Shown here: positions 1 to 11,200 of the stretch, in pieces | How positions within the stretch are numbered: position 1 is the first letter of the stretch | Layout: every line of letters begins with the position of its first letter | Source of the DNA: Amphiura filiformis | Taxonomy: Eukaryota; Echinodermata; Ophiuroidea; Amphilepidida; Amphiuridae | Reading direction: 5' to 3' | Length of the DNA: 64,000 bases | NCBI RefSeq assembly: GCF_039555335.1 | Contig: NC_092647.1 | Coordinates: 11,727,094 to 11,791,093 of the forward strand | Made by a program: the position numbers and the translations under genes | Notes under the pieces: generated by a model | What the model was told of the DNA's origin: nothing | Database searches by the model: none | The model's input: only the letters and a program-made list of their open reading frames with translations

Positions 1-145
1 TGGAGAGATGAGGTGGTCAGCTACTTGTGAACATCAGCCTGGACAGGAACTGCAGGAGACAGGGGAAATTGGCAGAATTTGTGAGAGGCCTTTGCCCAGC
101 AGTGGGATGATATGGGCTGATGATGATGATGACCTTGGGAAGCAT
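1..145 (+). mobile_element. 3' end of a non-LTR retrotransposon (LINE), fragment
   Basis: One forward frame reads a degraded LINE C-terminus (DRGNWQNL, a stop, then EAFAQQWDDMG and a stop). This resembles the W..L/FVEAF tail common at the end of invertebrate LINE ORF2 proteins. It is followed by a short GATGAT tract near 117-131, as expected for a microsatellite-like 3' tail. The stop codon and short length mark it as dead. The element is cut by the window edge. The family call rests on recalled similarity only. Confidence 0.4.
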
Positions 146-821
146 AGGGAACATAGAAAAAATGGAACCAACTCTAGTTTTATCATTTTTAGGTGTAAGG
201 ATGCAAAAAAACATTGGTTCCACTAATGTAGCGAGAAAAAATGCTAATCACTACAAAGCGCCATGCACTTAGTAGTTAAAAGGGCTATAATGCATAATTA
301 TTATGCACCACTACATGTAGGTTAGAGTGCATATACGCCATTAGGCTATATATCACGCTAATTAGAGAAGTAGAAGTATGACAGTAGACGTTTACGGTTT
401 AACCATCTGTGGTTAAACAGCTTTTAACAATACTATGATGTACACAGATGTAGACCTATGTCACGTAGCTCATGTTGATTAAAATAACGAACTCGAATCA
501 ATCACCATGATCACATTGCCAATAACATGAGCATCCCTCAGTGCCAAGTATAAGTTATCTGCCGTTTTATTGTCCATGACCGTTTTCTTGTGTATTTTTG
601 GCTTCAAGTTGTAAATTTCGTATTTGTTTTAAAAAATAAGTCGAGAAATTTCATTGACAAGATTTGTATTATATTAAGTTGCGAGATGGTGTTGCCAGAG
701 CTAGGTCTTAGATTTAGAGCCAAACTTCTTTGGAATGTTCTTGATAACGGAAATGTAGACCCCCGCCAAATTGTGACGCAGGCCGCCTCCCCTATTGAGA
801 AAAGGCTGTTCTTTCTTGACA
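146..821. other. AT-rich spacer, no gene seen
   Basis: No splice-bounded exon or recognisable protein fragment is visible. Open frames around 590-877 on both strands are chance overlaps that run into the inverted-repeat element starting at 822. Confidence 0.5.
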
Positions 822-1684
822 TACAGCCTGTCTCAAAACAAATTGTGCAAGTGAAAAGCGCCCTCTCTGGCAATTAGAAAATACCGTTGTGAAATAATGC
901 TTACATCAACATCAAGGGTGTAGTATTAGCTCTCAAATGCCGTTTGTTCTGTTCAATTTGCTTGTTTTAATCTTGAGATATGTTTAGTTAAAGACGAAAG
1001 GGTAAAATCACAATTGTGCCACTTTTACTATGGAAGAGGGTTTTACATGTAACAGTGATAGCATCAAGTTTATCAAGAGTTCCTTCATGAAATCAAAAGA
1101 ATACACAATACAAAAAGTTTTTGACTGTTTTATCATGATGCATGAATGATTATTCTCCTTTTCCACTTAAAAGAGATTAAAAGATAAATAAATATTTCAA
1201 ATTCTGTTGTAAAAATAGATTTCACATTCTGCTGTTTTGCATGTGCATGTCAATGATTTTATCATGGTAAATACTGTTCTCTTAGTCACTTAAGGCATGT
1301 TAAAAGACAAGCAAATATTGCGCACTTATACATGTGATAGGTTAATGGACGCATATTACTTGTTGGGAGAGATATTAGACAAAATAATGCACGCGTGCTG
1401 GTGTTGATGCGTCTAATGCGTGCGCCCCGAAAGGGAGGAGTGCATTAGACGCATCAACATCAGCTATCATTGATGTACAGCTCTCTTCCCCAGTAAAAGT
1501 GGCACAATTGTGAGTTAAATAAACATATCTCGAAATTGGAACAAGCAAATTGACCAGAACAAACGGCATTTGAGAGCTAAGACTGCGCCCGTGACATTGA
1601 TGTAAGCATTATGTCACAACAGTATTCTCTGATTGCCAAAGAGGGCGCTTTTCACTTGCACAATTTTTTTTGAGACAGGCTGTA
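822..1684. mobile_element. Non-autonomous DNA transposon with ~200-bp terminal inverted repeats and TA duplication
   Basis: The segment from about 824 to 1031 is repeated in inverted orientation from about 1491 to 1682. Both ends begin CAGCCTGTCTCAAAA, pass through a shared GTGAAAAGCGCCCTCT block and a shared CTCAAATGCCGTTTG block, and end at AAAAGTGGCACAATTGT. TA dinucleotides flank both ends (822-823 and 1683-1684), as in Tc1/mariner-type insertions. No transposase is encoded. The centre contains its own hairpin (1403-1458). Confidence 0.75.
1403..1458. repeat. 17-bp inverted repeat (hairpin)
   Basis: GTTGATGCGTCTAATGC at 1403-1419 recurs as its exact reverse complement at 1442-1458 around a 22-nt GC-rich loop. 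It lies inside the TA-flanked element, and a single-stranded form could fold. Confidence 0.8.
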
Positions 1685-1742
1685 GATCGCTTCCACAAAT
1701 AAAACCTTCGACAACAAGTTTGGGTCGATCCTTCATGTAATT

Positions 1743-1851
1743 ATTTCGTGTAATCTAATCCTAACTCTAACCCTAATCCTAACCCTAACCCTAATCATAA
1801 TCATAACCCTAAACTAACCCTAACCTTAACCCTAACCCTAATTTCGTGTAA
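1743..1851. repeat. Interstitial telomeric tract between 11-bp direct repeats
   Basis: Positions 1754-1840 are mostly CCCTAA hexamers with a few variants (CTAATC, ATAATC, CTTAAC). This is the complement of the TTAGGG telomere repeat used by most deuterostomes. The tract sits exactly between two identical copies of ATTTCGTGTAA (1743-1753 and 1841-1851), which resemble a target-site duplication. It also adjoins, on the minus strand, the 3' end of a LINE ORF fragment (1852-2102). It may therefore be a LINE tail or a telomeric insertion. Confidence 0.85.
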
Positions 1852-2102
1852 AATGACATGAAGGAATAACCCAAGTTTGCTGTTGAGCAGCCAGTCTCGT
1901 GTGGAAACATTAACTTCAGAGAGTCCCTTGGCTCCATTGGGGGGGGGGGGGGGGGATGAAGGTGACAAGCTTTGATGATGTGGTCTGCCGTCTGCACTTC
2001 CTTTCCGCACTCACAAAGAGGGCTTTGGGTGAGGCGCCATTTATGCATACTGGCCCTTAAGCGACCTACCCCTGTTCGCAGACGGTTGAATTTCAACACC
2101 TG
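1852..2102 (-). pseudogene. LINE ORF2 C-terminal fragment, degenerate
   Basis: The minus-strand frame starting near 2102 reads VLKFNRLRTGVGRLRASMHK and continues with a CxCG...H....C knuckle (SPLCECGKEVQTADHII). This pattern is typical of the end of jockey- or CR1-like LINE ORF2 proteins, after the reverse transcriptase. A run of 17 G at 1939-1955 has expanded inside the frame and would encode a proline stretch not expected in the family. The upstream reverse transcriptase is absent because an oppositely oriented LINE fragment begins at the break near 2103. Confidence 0.6.
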
Positions 2103-2418
2103 GGTTTTGACATGTCTGGGATATAGGGGACTGATCTTGAACACAAAGAAGACGAAAGTCATGATTGTAGATGCAGGACGAAATGATACAGATGAAAACT
2201 TTTCCATAGAGGGTGATCTCATTGAAGAGATGGAAAGCTTTGAATTTCTGGGCTCCATCATTACAACCAAAAGTGACTGCACCCAGGAGATAAAGCGAAG
2301 ATTGACAATAGCTCGGAGTGTAGTTTTAAACCTGACCAAACTGTGGAAAAGTAAACTTCCTCCATTCCTCAAGGTTTGTTTGCTAAAATCAACAGCATTT
2401 GCTGTGGCATCATATTAG
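2103..2418 (+). pseudogene. Reverse transcriptase fragment of a second LINE
   Basis: The forward frame contains GLILNTKKTKVMIVD, then IEEMESFEFLGSIITTKSDC and EIKRRLTIARSVVLNLTKLW. These are the blocks that follow the YxDD motif in many non-LTR reverse transcriptases (LN..KTK..., ...FEYLGS.I..., EI..RI..A). The catalytic YxDD and everything before it are missing, and the frame stops at 2418. It abuts the minus-strand LINE fragment, so two 5'-truncated elements meet here. The clade is undetermined. Confidence 0.65.
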
Positions 2419-2489
2419 TTAGGGGAAAAAGTTCACTTTGGTGACCACTCTCTGGCTAGTAAGGTTTGACGATTGATTCAACTTCTATG

Positions 2490-3045
2490 GACCATTTAGA
2501 AAAAAAATAGCCACCATGTCCCTCGCGAAAATCCCGGCATTTTTCGCTAGAGGCCAAAATCCAAAATGGCCGCAGCCACCATTTTGAAAATCTAAGTTTT
2601 GAACCAGAGCACCTATAATCATGCACAAAGACACTTTTTCGGATATGTCGAGTACAAGGATTCCGATTCTGACATTAGTTTGACATTACGGCATCATTTT
2701 CACCCAGAAATCCAAGATGGTGGCCGGCACCATCTTGAAAAATTTAGTTTTGAACAAGAGGACCAAAAATCGTGTACAAAGACACTTTTTTGGATAAGTC
2801 GACCAAAAGAATTTCAAATTTGACATTACTTTGACATTACGAACTCATATTTACCCAGAAATCCAAGATGGTGGCCGCCGGCGCCATCTTGAAAAATATA
2901 AGTTTTGAACCAGATTACCTAAAATCGTGTACAAAGACACTTTTCCCGGTAAGTCGACCTCAAGAAATCCGAATCTGACATTAATTTGACGTTACAAAAT
3001 AATTTTTGCCCAGAAATCCAAGATGGCCCCCATTTGGTAGAGCGT
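2490..3045. repeat. Three-copy tandem repeat, ~152-bp unit, with an internal palindrome
   Basis: The block CATCTTGAAAAAT...AGTTTTGAAC...GTGTACAAAGACACTTTT recurs at about 2579, 2730 and 2884, then degrades by about 3040. Each junction carries a palindrome built on CCAAGATGG and CCATCTTG around GGCCGGC (about 2712-2737 and 2863-2890). Forward open frames here are by-products of the repeat. Confidence 0.75.
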
Positions 3046-3084
3046 AAATGTGATTTTTGAATGAGAGCAGAAGCATAAGTGTGT

Positions 3085-3535
3085 CATTTCCGCCTTATCT
3101 GGGGTTCTTGTCCCTTATATGGGGTTTAAACTGCCTTATCTTGGGTTTACATCCCTTATCTAGGGATAAGGCGCCTTACCTGTGGTTTAGACGGCCTTAT
3201 CATGGGTTTACGTTCCTTACCTGTGGCTAAGATGCCTTAACCTTAGCATATCGCAGTCTAAACCCAGATAAGGCATCTAAACCCCAGATAATGCGCCGTA
3301 ACCCCAGATAAGGGACGTAGACCGCCGACAAAGCAGTCCAAACCCCAAATAAGGCGCTTGAACCCTAAATGAGGAACATAAACCTAAGATAAGGCATCTA
3401 AACCCCACATAAGGTGCCTTAACTCTACATAAGGGTCGTTAACCCCAGATAAGGGTCGTAAACCTCAGATAAGACATCTAAACCCAAGATAAGGCGCCTT
3501 AACCCCAGATAAGAGACGTAAACTGAGATATGGCA
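3085..3535. repeat. Degenerate ~22-bp minisatellite that switches orientation
   Basis: From about 3090 to 3240 the unit reads CCTTATCTGGGGTTTA. From about 3255 to 3530 the same unit appears reverse-complemented (AAACCCCAGATAAGG). About 18-20 units are recognisable, with variable spacers such as CGCC, GACGT and CATCT. The inversion point is near 3240-3255. Confidence 0.85.
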
Positions 3536-3548
3536 GTCTTAGTGTTTA

Positions 3549-3798
3549 AATGACTTGTTATATAAAGGGGATAAAATGTTTTAATAACATTTTAATGCAA
3601 AACATACTTTGAAAAAATATTTCGCACAAATATTTGCCCAAAATATATTTTACAATATCAAGTTGACAACATGTTTGTGTATAGTGCTTTTTCCCCAAAT
3701 AAAACATTTTAAAATGTTTTCATGACCTTATATAACACGGTGTTATTGTTATTAAAACGTTATTAAACGTTTTCAATACATTTTTATGTTTGCCGGTA
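3549..3798. repeat. AT-rich dispersed repeat (AACATTTTAATAACATT family), copy 1
   Basis: Contains ACATTTTAAAATGTTTTCATGACCTTATATAAC and TTATTAAAACGTT-type blocks (each quoted only in part here), ending in TTTGCCGG. Related sequence occurs at 9675-9953 and, split by an insertion, at 15252-15975. It is probably a short non-autonomous DNA element. Confidence 0.55.
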
Positions 3799-4162
3799 TA
3801 ATGCCAATCCTGTGCTTATAATGTGTACACTACCAGCTTCATCATCCACTTATCCATCATCCATTTATTACACTGAATAGCATCAAAAGCTGAATACCAT
3901 TAAGTCTGACATGGTACTCACAAAATATCAATCACTGGTTCTACTAGTACTGACAAACACATTTAAAAAGAATACTTAACTATACACTCAAGCCGCAACC
4001 AATGGCAACACCTTAGAAAGCACGGATCACACTGGCTCCAGACACTACATGCACGATATGGCATCATAGCAGGACTTGTTCTGACAAAACTAGTACCCTA
4101 ATCAGCCTTATACGCCTAGATTGACCATCATAGCCAGGATCAACCGGTCAGGTTTTTGAACA
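3799..4162. other. Spacer, nothing recognised
   Basis: Non-repetitive AT-rich sequence with a short ATCCATTTATC direct repeat near 3840-3865. No coding exon or RNA signature is visible. Confidence 0.4.
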
Positions 4163-4390
4163 AGAGCATGTGCAATAATTAGGAGCCCAAATGGGAGATT
4201 TAAATTGGGGCTGGTTGGGAGGGATAGAAACTTTTGGCAAGGGTGACAATTTCCTGTTCGCAGCATAATTATATTAGAACATTTAAGGTTTGGCAATTTG
4301 GTTCGAGGCACAAGCCATTTTTGGCACAACCAGGCTGTATAGTGTCACTTTTTGGCACAGGGTTCGTAATTATTGCACAGCTCCTAATCA
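4163..4390. mobile_element. Short TIR element (TGTGCAATAATTA ends), copy 1
   Basis: The left end GAGCATGTGCAATAATTAGG is matched in inverted form by TAATTATTGCACAGCTCC at the right end. The interior has TTTTTGGCA repeats. A related element (ends TGTGTAATAATTATGAG) lies at 15436-15818. Confidence 0.55.
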
Positions 4391-4488
4391 AGTCAGCTCA
4401 AGATCAAGCTAACAAAATCAGTGTGGGTTCAAATCGACACATCGAGTCGCTACACAATAATATATTAGAGTTGAAAACCTTAACTACC

Positions 4489-4702
4489 GTAAAACCTCGT
4501 CTAGAAGCATATAGTGTTTTTGATGAAAGCTACATTAATATGCCAATACAATTTACAATAATCATTGTTTGTATATGCTTGTATCATTACTTCATTTGCT
4601 CAAACTCCATAATGTTATAATGTTGTTTATCGAGGGCATCTGGATTAATTTAGCTTTTATAAAAAACACTCTATATGCTTGTAGACGAGGTTTTACGGTA
4701 TT
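4489..4702. mobile_element. MITE with CCGTAAAACCTCGTCTA terminal inverted repeats
   Basis: ACCGTAAAACCTCGTCTAGA and the following AGCATATAGTGTTTTT at the left are mirrored by AAAAACACTCTATATGCTTG and TAGACGAGGTTTTACGGT at the right. TA flanks both ends. Length is about 212 bp and there is no ORF of note. Half-copies of the same family form the ends of the inverted structure at 23831 and 27418. Confidence 0.8.
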
Positions 4703-5221
4703 TGAGATAATATCCCTAAAGGCATATTAGATCCTATATAGTTGAACATTCAACTATACTCCGTATGCCTTCTTCGAGGCAGTGAAGTAAAATCTCTTAC
4801 TGCGTTATTTCCTTCCTGAAAATGTATACTTTTATATACTTTTCATTATTACGTTAGAGATATAATGAAAAGGCATATGGACTATAACAATAAATCAACG
4901 TAATATATATCACACACAAACTTTTTATAAAGCGTATAAAGTTGTATAAATAATTAAGAAAGACAACTATTACAATTGCGCTATAAGCATAGGGCTCGCT
5001 TCCCATTACCATGTATCAATAAGCATCTTGCAGAATTATACATGTATTTGCATTTTTATATCCGATATATAGGTATAAAATGATCCGTTTCCACCCAACT
5101 GGGAATATGGCAACATTTTACTTTTTGAGATTTGCTTTTCAAGCTAGGGTGTACGTGTTTTGATATTACTACGCACAAAAAGTAGCCATACACTTTTTTA
5201 AAAAGAAGCAATTTCTCAATT

Positions 5222-5395
5222 TCTTAAAGACACATAGATCCAATATCTCAAAGCGTGGGTAGTGGCCAGGCTTCCTAAGATAACTAAAGACTAGCCCTAC
5301 CAATGTGGATCTATGTATGGTGAAATTGTTAGCACTGGTCTATAGGACTCATTGAGATAAGCCTGGTGGCTTAGGAAGCCTGACCACTAGCTATA
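5222..5395. repeat. Imperfect palindromic repeat
   Basis: TAGTGGCCAGGCTTCCTAAG near 5261-5280 is reversed as CTTAGGAAGCCTGACCACTA near 5370-5389. Degraded complementarity extends outward. Likely a small MITE. Confidence 0.5.
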
Positions 5396-5499
5396 TTTCG
5401 AGAAACTGGCCCTTAAACTATTACATAATCCAGCTCCAGTGACACCTCAATAATTTGCCTGGACCTGCATTGAAAATATGTAATTAGCAATAAAAGATA

Positions 5500-6172
5500 T
5501 TAAGGGATCCAAAATGAGCGTTTATTGTGTTTCGACAGTATTTTTTGTGGGACATGAGAGCACCTCAGACCTATCGAATTGCATTCTGAATACGAAGCAT
5601 GTCTTTCTGATATCAAATAATTTTCAGTTTTTAAAATCACAATATAATACAAATTTTATGACAAATTATAAAAATTTGATATTTTTCAAATTTTTGATAT
5701 ATAACAGTCCTCGAAGTAAATTATATAAATCTAATGATATATTCTTAAAGTGTATGTAGCAGGGAGGAAAAGCCGACGGTCAATTGAAAATTTTGACCTT
5801 TCATATTGAAGATATGGATTTTTTCCCAAAAAGACCTTATTTTTTTTTGGTGTTTTGGGAAAAAAATCCATATCTTCAATACGAAAGGTCAAAATTTTCA
5901 ATTGATCGTCGGCTTTTCATCTCACCTACATACACTTTAAGTATAAATCATCAGATTTATAAAGTTTACTTCAAGTACTGTTAAATATCAAAAATATCGA
6001 TTTTTAATGATTTGCCATAAAATGTGTATTAATTTAAATTGCGAATTTCAAAAATCAAAATTATTTGATATCAGAATGACATTCTTCGTATTCAGAATGC
6101 AATTCGATATGTCTGATGTGCTCTAATGTCCCAAAATAAATACTGTCCAAACGTTCATACCCCAGCCCTTAA
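5500..6172. mobile_element. TTAA-flanked fully palindromic element, copy 1
   Basis: TTAA occurs at both ends (5500-5503 and 6169-6172). The two halves are inverted copies of each other along nearly the whole length. They share ATCGAATTGCATTCTGAATA and CTTTAAGTATAAAT-type blocks and meet at AAAAATCCATATCTTCAATA (and its complement) around 5815-5885. A second copy with the same TTAA boundaries is at 60387-61054. TTAA targets are typical of piggyBac- and Kolobok-type transposases. No transposase is present. Confidence 0.85.
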
Positions 6173-6955
6173 TGGAGAATATTGTTAACAATCAAGAAAG
6201 TTTTGTGTTCCAGGTTTTTTGGGAACGGATCATAAAATGTACTATTAGTATTAGTGCTAAATACATAACTTGCAAATGTATTATACAAATACGTTTTAAA
6301 GTACAATGTTCATAATAGCTTCATATCTATTCATATCATCATGTCTATAGGATAAAGCTTTTGAAGTCTTAAAAATAGAAACGATTATCTTAAGGCAACT
6401 ATATGCTACTAACAAGCACCAAAACTTGACATACATAAATTATTATCACTATTAGTTACCTATCAAGCGGTATGGATTGGTGATCTGAGACCATACGGCA
6501 ATAGGTGACATAGTAATCTGAGGAACCACATACCAGAAGCGGACATAGGAAGCAGCTGGAAGCTTCCTATTCAGTGTGTGTTAGAGATCTTTAATATTAT
6601 CACCACGATTACTTCCTAAATTGTGTCTCCCCTTTATCATCCTTTTCTTGTGCGGCATGCATAATAAATTAATGGATATTGCTTACAATTGCAATGCTGA
6701 CATCTTATCCATATCATTGCATATAAGTACAAAATAGTTTATAAAACTTGCTTTTTCACGTATTAGAAAATACTCTTGAATGTGATTATGAACCTTGCTA
6801 AATAAAAAAACACATTGATGATATAATAAATATTATTGTTTTGTAAGATTCTTTGACCCATTTTCCCTCTTTTTCACCTTTTTTCACCTTAATTTTTGAG
6901 TCTGCCTATTTTACCACAAAACACTTATGTGGTCCACATGTCTGCCCTCCCACAT
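6173..6955. other. AT-rich spacer, nothing recognised
   Basis: No splice-bounded coding segment, RNA gene or repeat boundary is visible. It separates the TTAA element from the next MITE. Confidence 0.4.
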
Positions 6956-7211
6956 ACTCTTAAAAAAAAACGGTTCTAAGTTGTTTGAGCTGCCCTGTAT
7001 GTGGATCCTTACATGGTTCTACACAGAGTAAGAACCATTTTAGCAAGAAAAGGGTTCTGGAAAGGTCAGAAAGAACCATTTCAGACCTGAAAATTGATCT
7101 GGAAAGGCCAGAATTAACCATTATTGGTTCTTTAAATTTTCAAGAACCCTTCTCTCTTAAGGATTCCACATACAAGACAGCCAAGAACCCATTTTCTAAG
7201 AGTTTCCAAAA
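6956..7211. mobile_element. MITE with CTCTTAAAAAAAAACGGTTCT-like ends
   Basis: The left end starts CTCTTAAAAAAAAACGGTTC. The right end is the approximate reverse complement (AGAACCCATTTTCTAAGAG). GTATGTGGATCC near the left is mirrored by GGATTCCACATAC near the right. Repeated GGTTCT/AGAACC words fill the interior. Confidence 0.65.
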
Positions 7212-7924
7212 GCAGAATATGCTTTGCTTATTACTAACATATATACACTGCATTTGACTTTGGAATTAGACGATTCATTTTATTTGCCTCCCAATCAAAG
7301 TGCAGAATCTGCTATGTTACTTGTGAATCATGTTGATTTTCATAAGCAGTAAAAAACAACGAAGTATAGTATCACTTTGTAATTTTGATCCCAGACACTG
7401 CATGTTTAAGCCAGATTTAAGCCACTGCATCCATCCTTCTATGGTATATATTTCTTAGACGAACAACATGTAAACTAGTAGATAAAAGTGGTTTTCCAAG
7501 TAAAGTGTTGGATGCGTGCCGTTAGACCAATAGGCCTATAAATAAACTAAAGCAACCTTGTCTTCTAAATGTAAACTAGTAAATCGTTGGGAAATATATT
7601 TTGTGTACCTTCAATGGATCTCTTTTTCTTTTGTTTTATTAAACAGTCTATGTATGAGAATGGGATGCTCTCCCCGAAAGCCATCATTCAACGGCCGGCA
7701 TGCCAAACATTGAGCAGTTCAAGGGAGCCATCAGCAGAGAGTAAGACTATGACAGTTTTTACTTGCACCAACCCAGCACCTGTAAATGAGTACATCTACA
7801 GCTACAAATAATCCACTGTTTTAAGTGCAGTGTTTACAACAGTGGAAAAAGTCCTCATCCAGATGCTGAACAGGCTTATTTTGTGAGTAGCAGCATAGAA
7901 GTAGAATTTGAGTTGTTTTTATAT
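7212..7924. other. Spacer at the 3' side of the ABHD gene
   Basis: No gene is seen. On the minus strand an AATAAA (7640-7635) lies about 610 nt beyond the ABHD stop codon. It is a possible poly(A) signal, so part of this stretch and 7925-8245 may be its 3' UTR. Confidence 0.4.
7635..7640 (-). promoter_or_regulatory. Candidate poly(A) signal for the ABHD gene
   Basis: AATAAA on the minus strand, about 610 nt downstream of the stop at 8246. It is the first canonical signal I find on that strand after the stop. No transcript evidence is available. Confidence 0.3.
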
Positions 7925-8226
7925 TGGAACCATAGTAATATACATGTTATACATAATGGATAGTTAATTTTGTTTGTTTGCTTTTTGGCCTTAAGAATGA
8001 GTTGTTTTAAACTTACAGTTACCTGTACCGTAATGCAGTGCTATGCTTTCCTTTCTTTTTCTCTTTTGTTTTTATAGTCAAAGCACACTGTTTATGTTCT
8101 TTTTGATAATCAAAAACAGAAACATAGTAATACATGATATACACAATAGATAGTTTTGTTTGTTTTTTGGCCTTAAGAATGAGTTGTTTAAAACTTACAG
8201 TTACCTGTACCGTAATGCAGTGCTTT
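7925..8226. repeat. Two-copy tandem duplication, ~185-bp period
   Basis: The block ending TTGGCCTTAAGAATGAGTTG, then TTACAGTTACCTGTACCGTA and ATGCAGTGCT, occurs at about 7925-8044 and again at 8108-8225. The outer parts are more diverged. It lies just downstream of the ABHD stop codon and may be transcribed in its 3' UTR. Confidence 0.75.
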
Positions 8227-8245
8227 AACAGCGTACTCGTAATAA

Positions 8246-11200
8246 TTAATGAAAATTGGGACAACTTTTACTTTTCACCAAGGATCCTCTGAGCTCATCT
8301 CCATGCTTAAAGATTGCATCGATATATTGCGTGAAGACCTTGTGAATGTAGCCTCCTCCTCTTGGTATAAGTCCTTCAAGGAACCCTGCGTGTCCACCAT
8401 AACGTGTTGCCACCAGTAAAATGTTGTCTTGTTGCTTCATTTCTTCCACTGGAATGCCTGAAATAAATGTTTGTTTAATTTGCTGTTACAAAATTGTTAT
8501 TACGTCAGGGCTGATGTTTTTTTTTCCAAAGCATTATGAGGGTTCGACTAATAGTAATACGTAAATTTATAAGGTTGTGTAAGCTTTGACAGAAGTAAAA
8601 ACAAAACTGGCAATCTTCTCTATTAATATACAGCTATAGAGATGACATTGACTTCATTAATTGGTTAATGTCAAGCCCTGTACAGAAGCCATATTAGAGT
8701 AGATAGCAGAGATTTCTTCTATGATTCTTCAAAATGCCTTGATAATAAAGGAACATCCATAATAGACATATTCATTAGGCCTATATATCACAAAACACAG
8801 GTTGATATACATGATCATGCCATTCAGTTCTTACGAATTCTTATATATTTCTTACTAAGTGCATGACATCATCATCATCATGCACTCCTAAACCACACTT
8901 CATACTCTTCTGTGTATATGATTAAACAGTAAATTGGCCATCTAACAGAAACGAGGAAGATCCGGAAATTGACAAAAATGATAATATTATTAAAATATAT
9001 TTACAAAAATAATTCAGACACAAACAAAACAAAACCAGAATACAAACAAACAAACAAACAAACAAGAGAAATATATACACACACAAAAATACAATAAAAA
9101 CCAGGAGCTTACTTGATAATGGAGCAAACGGATCATCAGCTGCACTCATAAATAACGTAGGCACCTGTATTTTGTGCATTTTACCTGCAAGATTGGCCTC
9201 TTCATAATAACTCTCGCAGTCACGATATCCAAACATGGGCACAGTGAGTCGCGTGTGGAACTGACGAATAGTTTGTGACTGGAATACAAAAGTATAAAGA
9301 TTGTAAGCACAGTACAAAAGATTCAACAACTGAAAAAAATAAGTAGAAGGAAACATGACATATGGAGTACCAATTAAATAAACACATTCTTTGTTGACTT
9401 ATTGTGAAGAATATACCATGTTGGATATTTCCAATGTGGAAATTTCTACATGATTTATTTAAACATCAGTTTTTTTCTGAAAAAAAAATACAAAAATTGT
9501 TTTATACAACATCCAACTCATTACTACAGGGTATCCAAAAAATCTTAACACTAGAATGGAGAATATTTTTGGACAACCTTGAGGTCAACTTCTGAGCCAT
9601 AAAGGTTATTGAATGGTGCCATTGGATTCTAGACCACTTTGGTTCATTCTCGTATAACGTTGATCGCCTCATCGTATTGTATAAAGGGTGTTTAACATTT
9701 TAATAACATTCAGAATTTTTTTATCAAAAATGTATGCAAAACCATCTAACATAATGTTATTAAATGTTGCCAAAATATTTTGCAAAAATGTTTCACAAAA
9801 TATATTTCACAATAACATTTCCGGAAAAGTTATTTTCTTGACCTTTATATAACCCAACATTTAAATGTTATTAAAACGTTTTCACTAGACCCACAACGCA
9901 TTTATAACACATTCATAACGTTTCACAAACATACTATAGTGTGTTTGCTGGGATTTACACATAATTTCCACATTTATATCAAATTATTTTTAATGTATTG
10001 TTGACTGTTGAAATTTGTTACCTTTAAAATATGATTGACATCCAGATTGACTTTGCTTTGTTGGATCATTGGAAGATTTCTGGAGAGAGTGAATGAAAAA
10101 GAACCATGTTATCATAATGGTATATACTAGTCGCACACACTTTTTTTTGTGAAAATTTTAAGTCAAACAAACATTCATAAGTACTTCAGTTTCATCTATA
10201 AATAGCTGATATATCTCCTGGCAGCCTTATTTACAACCAACACATGGCATAAAATTCCTAAATTACGGTATTTACATAATGAATATCACATGTATGAAGT
10301 AAATTGTACATGACTGTATACTTTATTTTTCAATTCATGACCCGATAACCTTTGGCCTTATGTTTAAATACCATTGTTTAATACTAATAGAAGTTGTTTG
10401 AGTTGATTCAGATAAAGCAGGATCTGTGGATAAAGGTAGTAATCAATCTTCCCCGCCTGTCTCGACTAACAAAAAGAGAACAATACCACCACAGGCATTC
10501 CTGATTTAATGCTTTTTTATTTACATTTTAAAACCAATGCCTGAAAAGCAAAAGCATTATTAGGTTTTATGAATATCCAACTGCTGGTTTTTTTTAATTA
10601 AGATTTCTCAACTTTGCACTTTTTTGGCTTGAGTGAATTACATGTTTCCATAGCAACTGCATTCTTCATTATTTGCATGCACTATTAACTAAGATATTTA
10701 TACATAGGCTTACTTAACAATACTATGTCAAACTTACTGTTTAACAATTCTATTCACCATATCACTCGTTAACGTATTATTGAATAGTACTATATTTGGA
10801 AATGATTCAAGTGACTTGGTAGACTGCACCATTTCGTAGAGAACAGACACGATCATTGCCCCATTCAAGAAACACTCGTCGCCATAGTTACACAAGTAGT
10901 GAAATAAGTTGATTCTATAGTTGGAGGAAAGTAAAACATGATTGAAATCAGATATGAGACATAAAAATGAAACCTGTATTATACCAAAACTTTTCAACAA
11001 ACAAAAACATGAAAATAAAGCCACAAAAGTGATAGTAAAAATAATCATGGGTGCATTGTAATGTTCCAAATTTTATTACATGATCACTTCCGTGTTGATA
11101 TAGATATGGTTTACCTTTACTCAGGGTTGATGATTTTTTTCATTTAAAAAAAAATCAAAAAAATCAGATTTTTTAATATTTAAATCAGATTTTGTTTATT

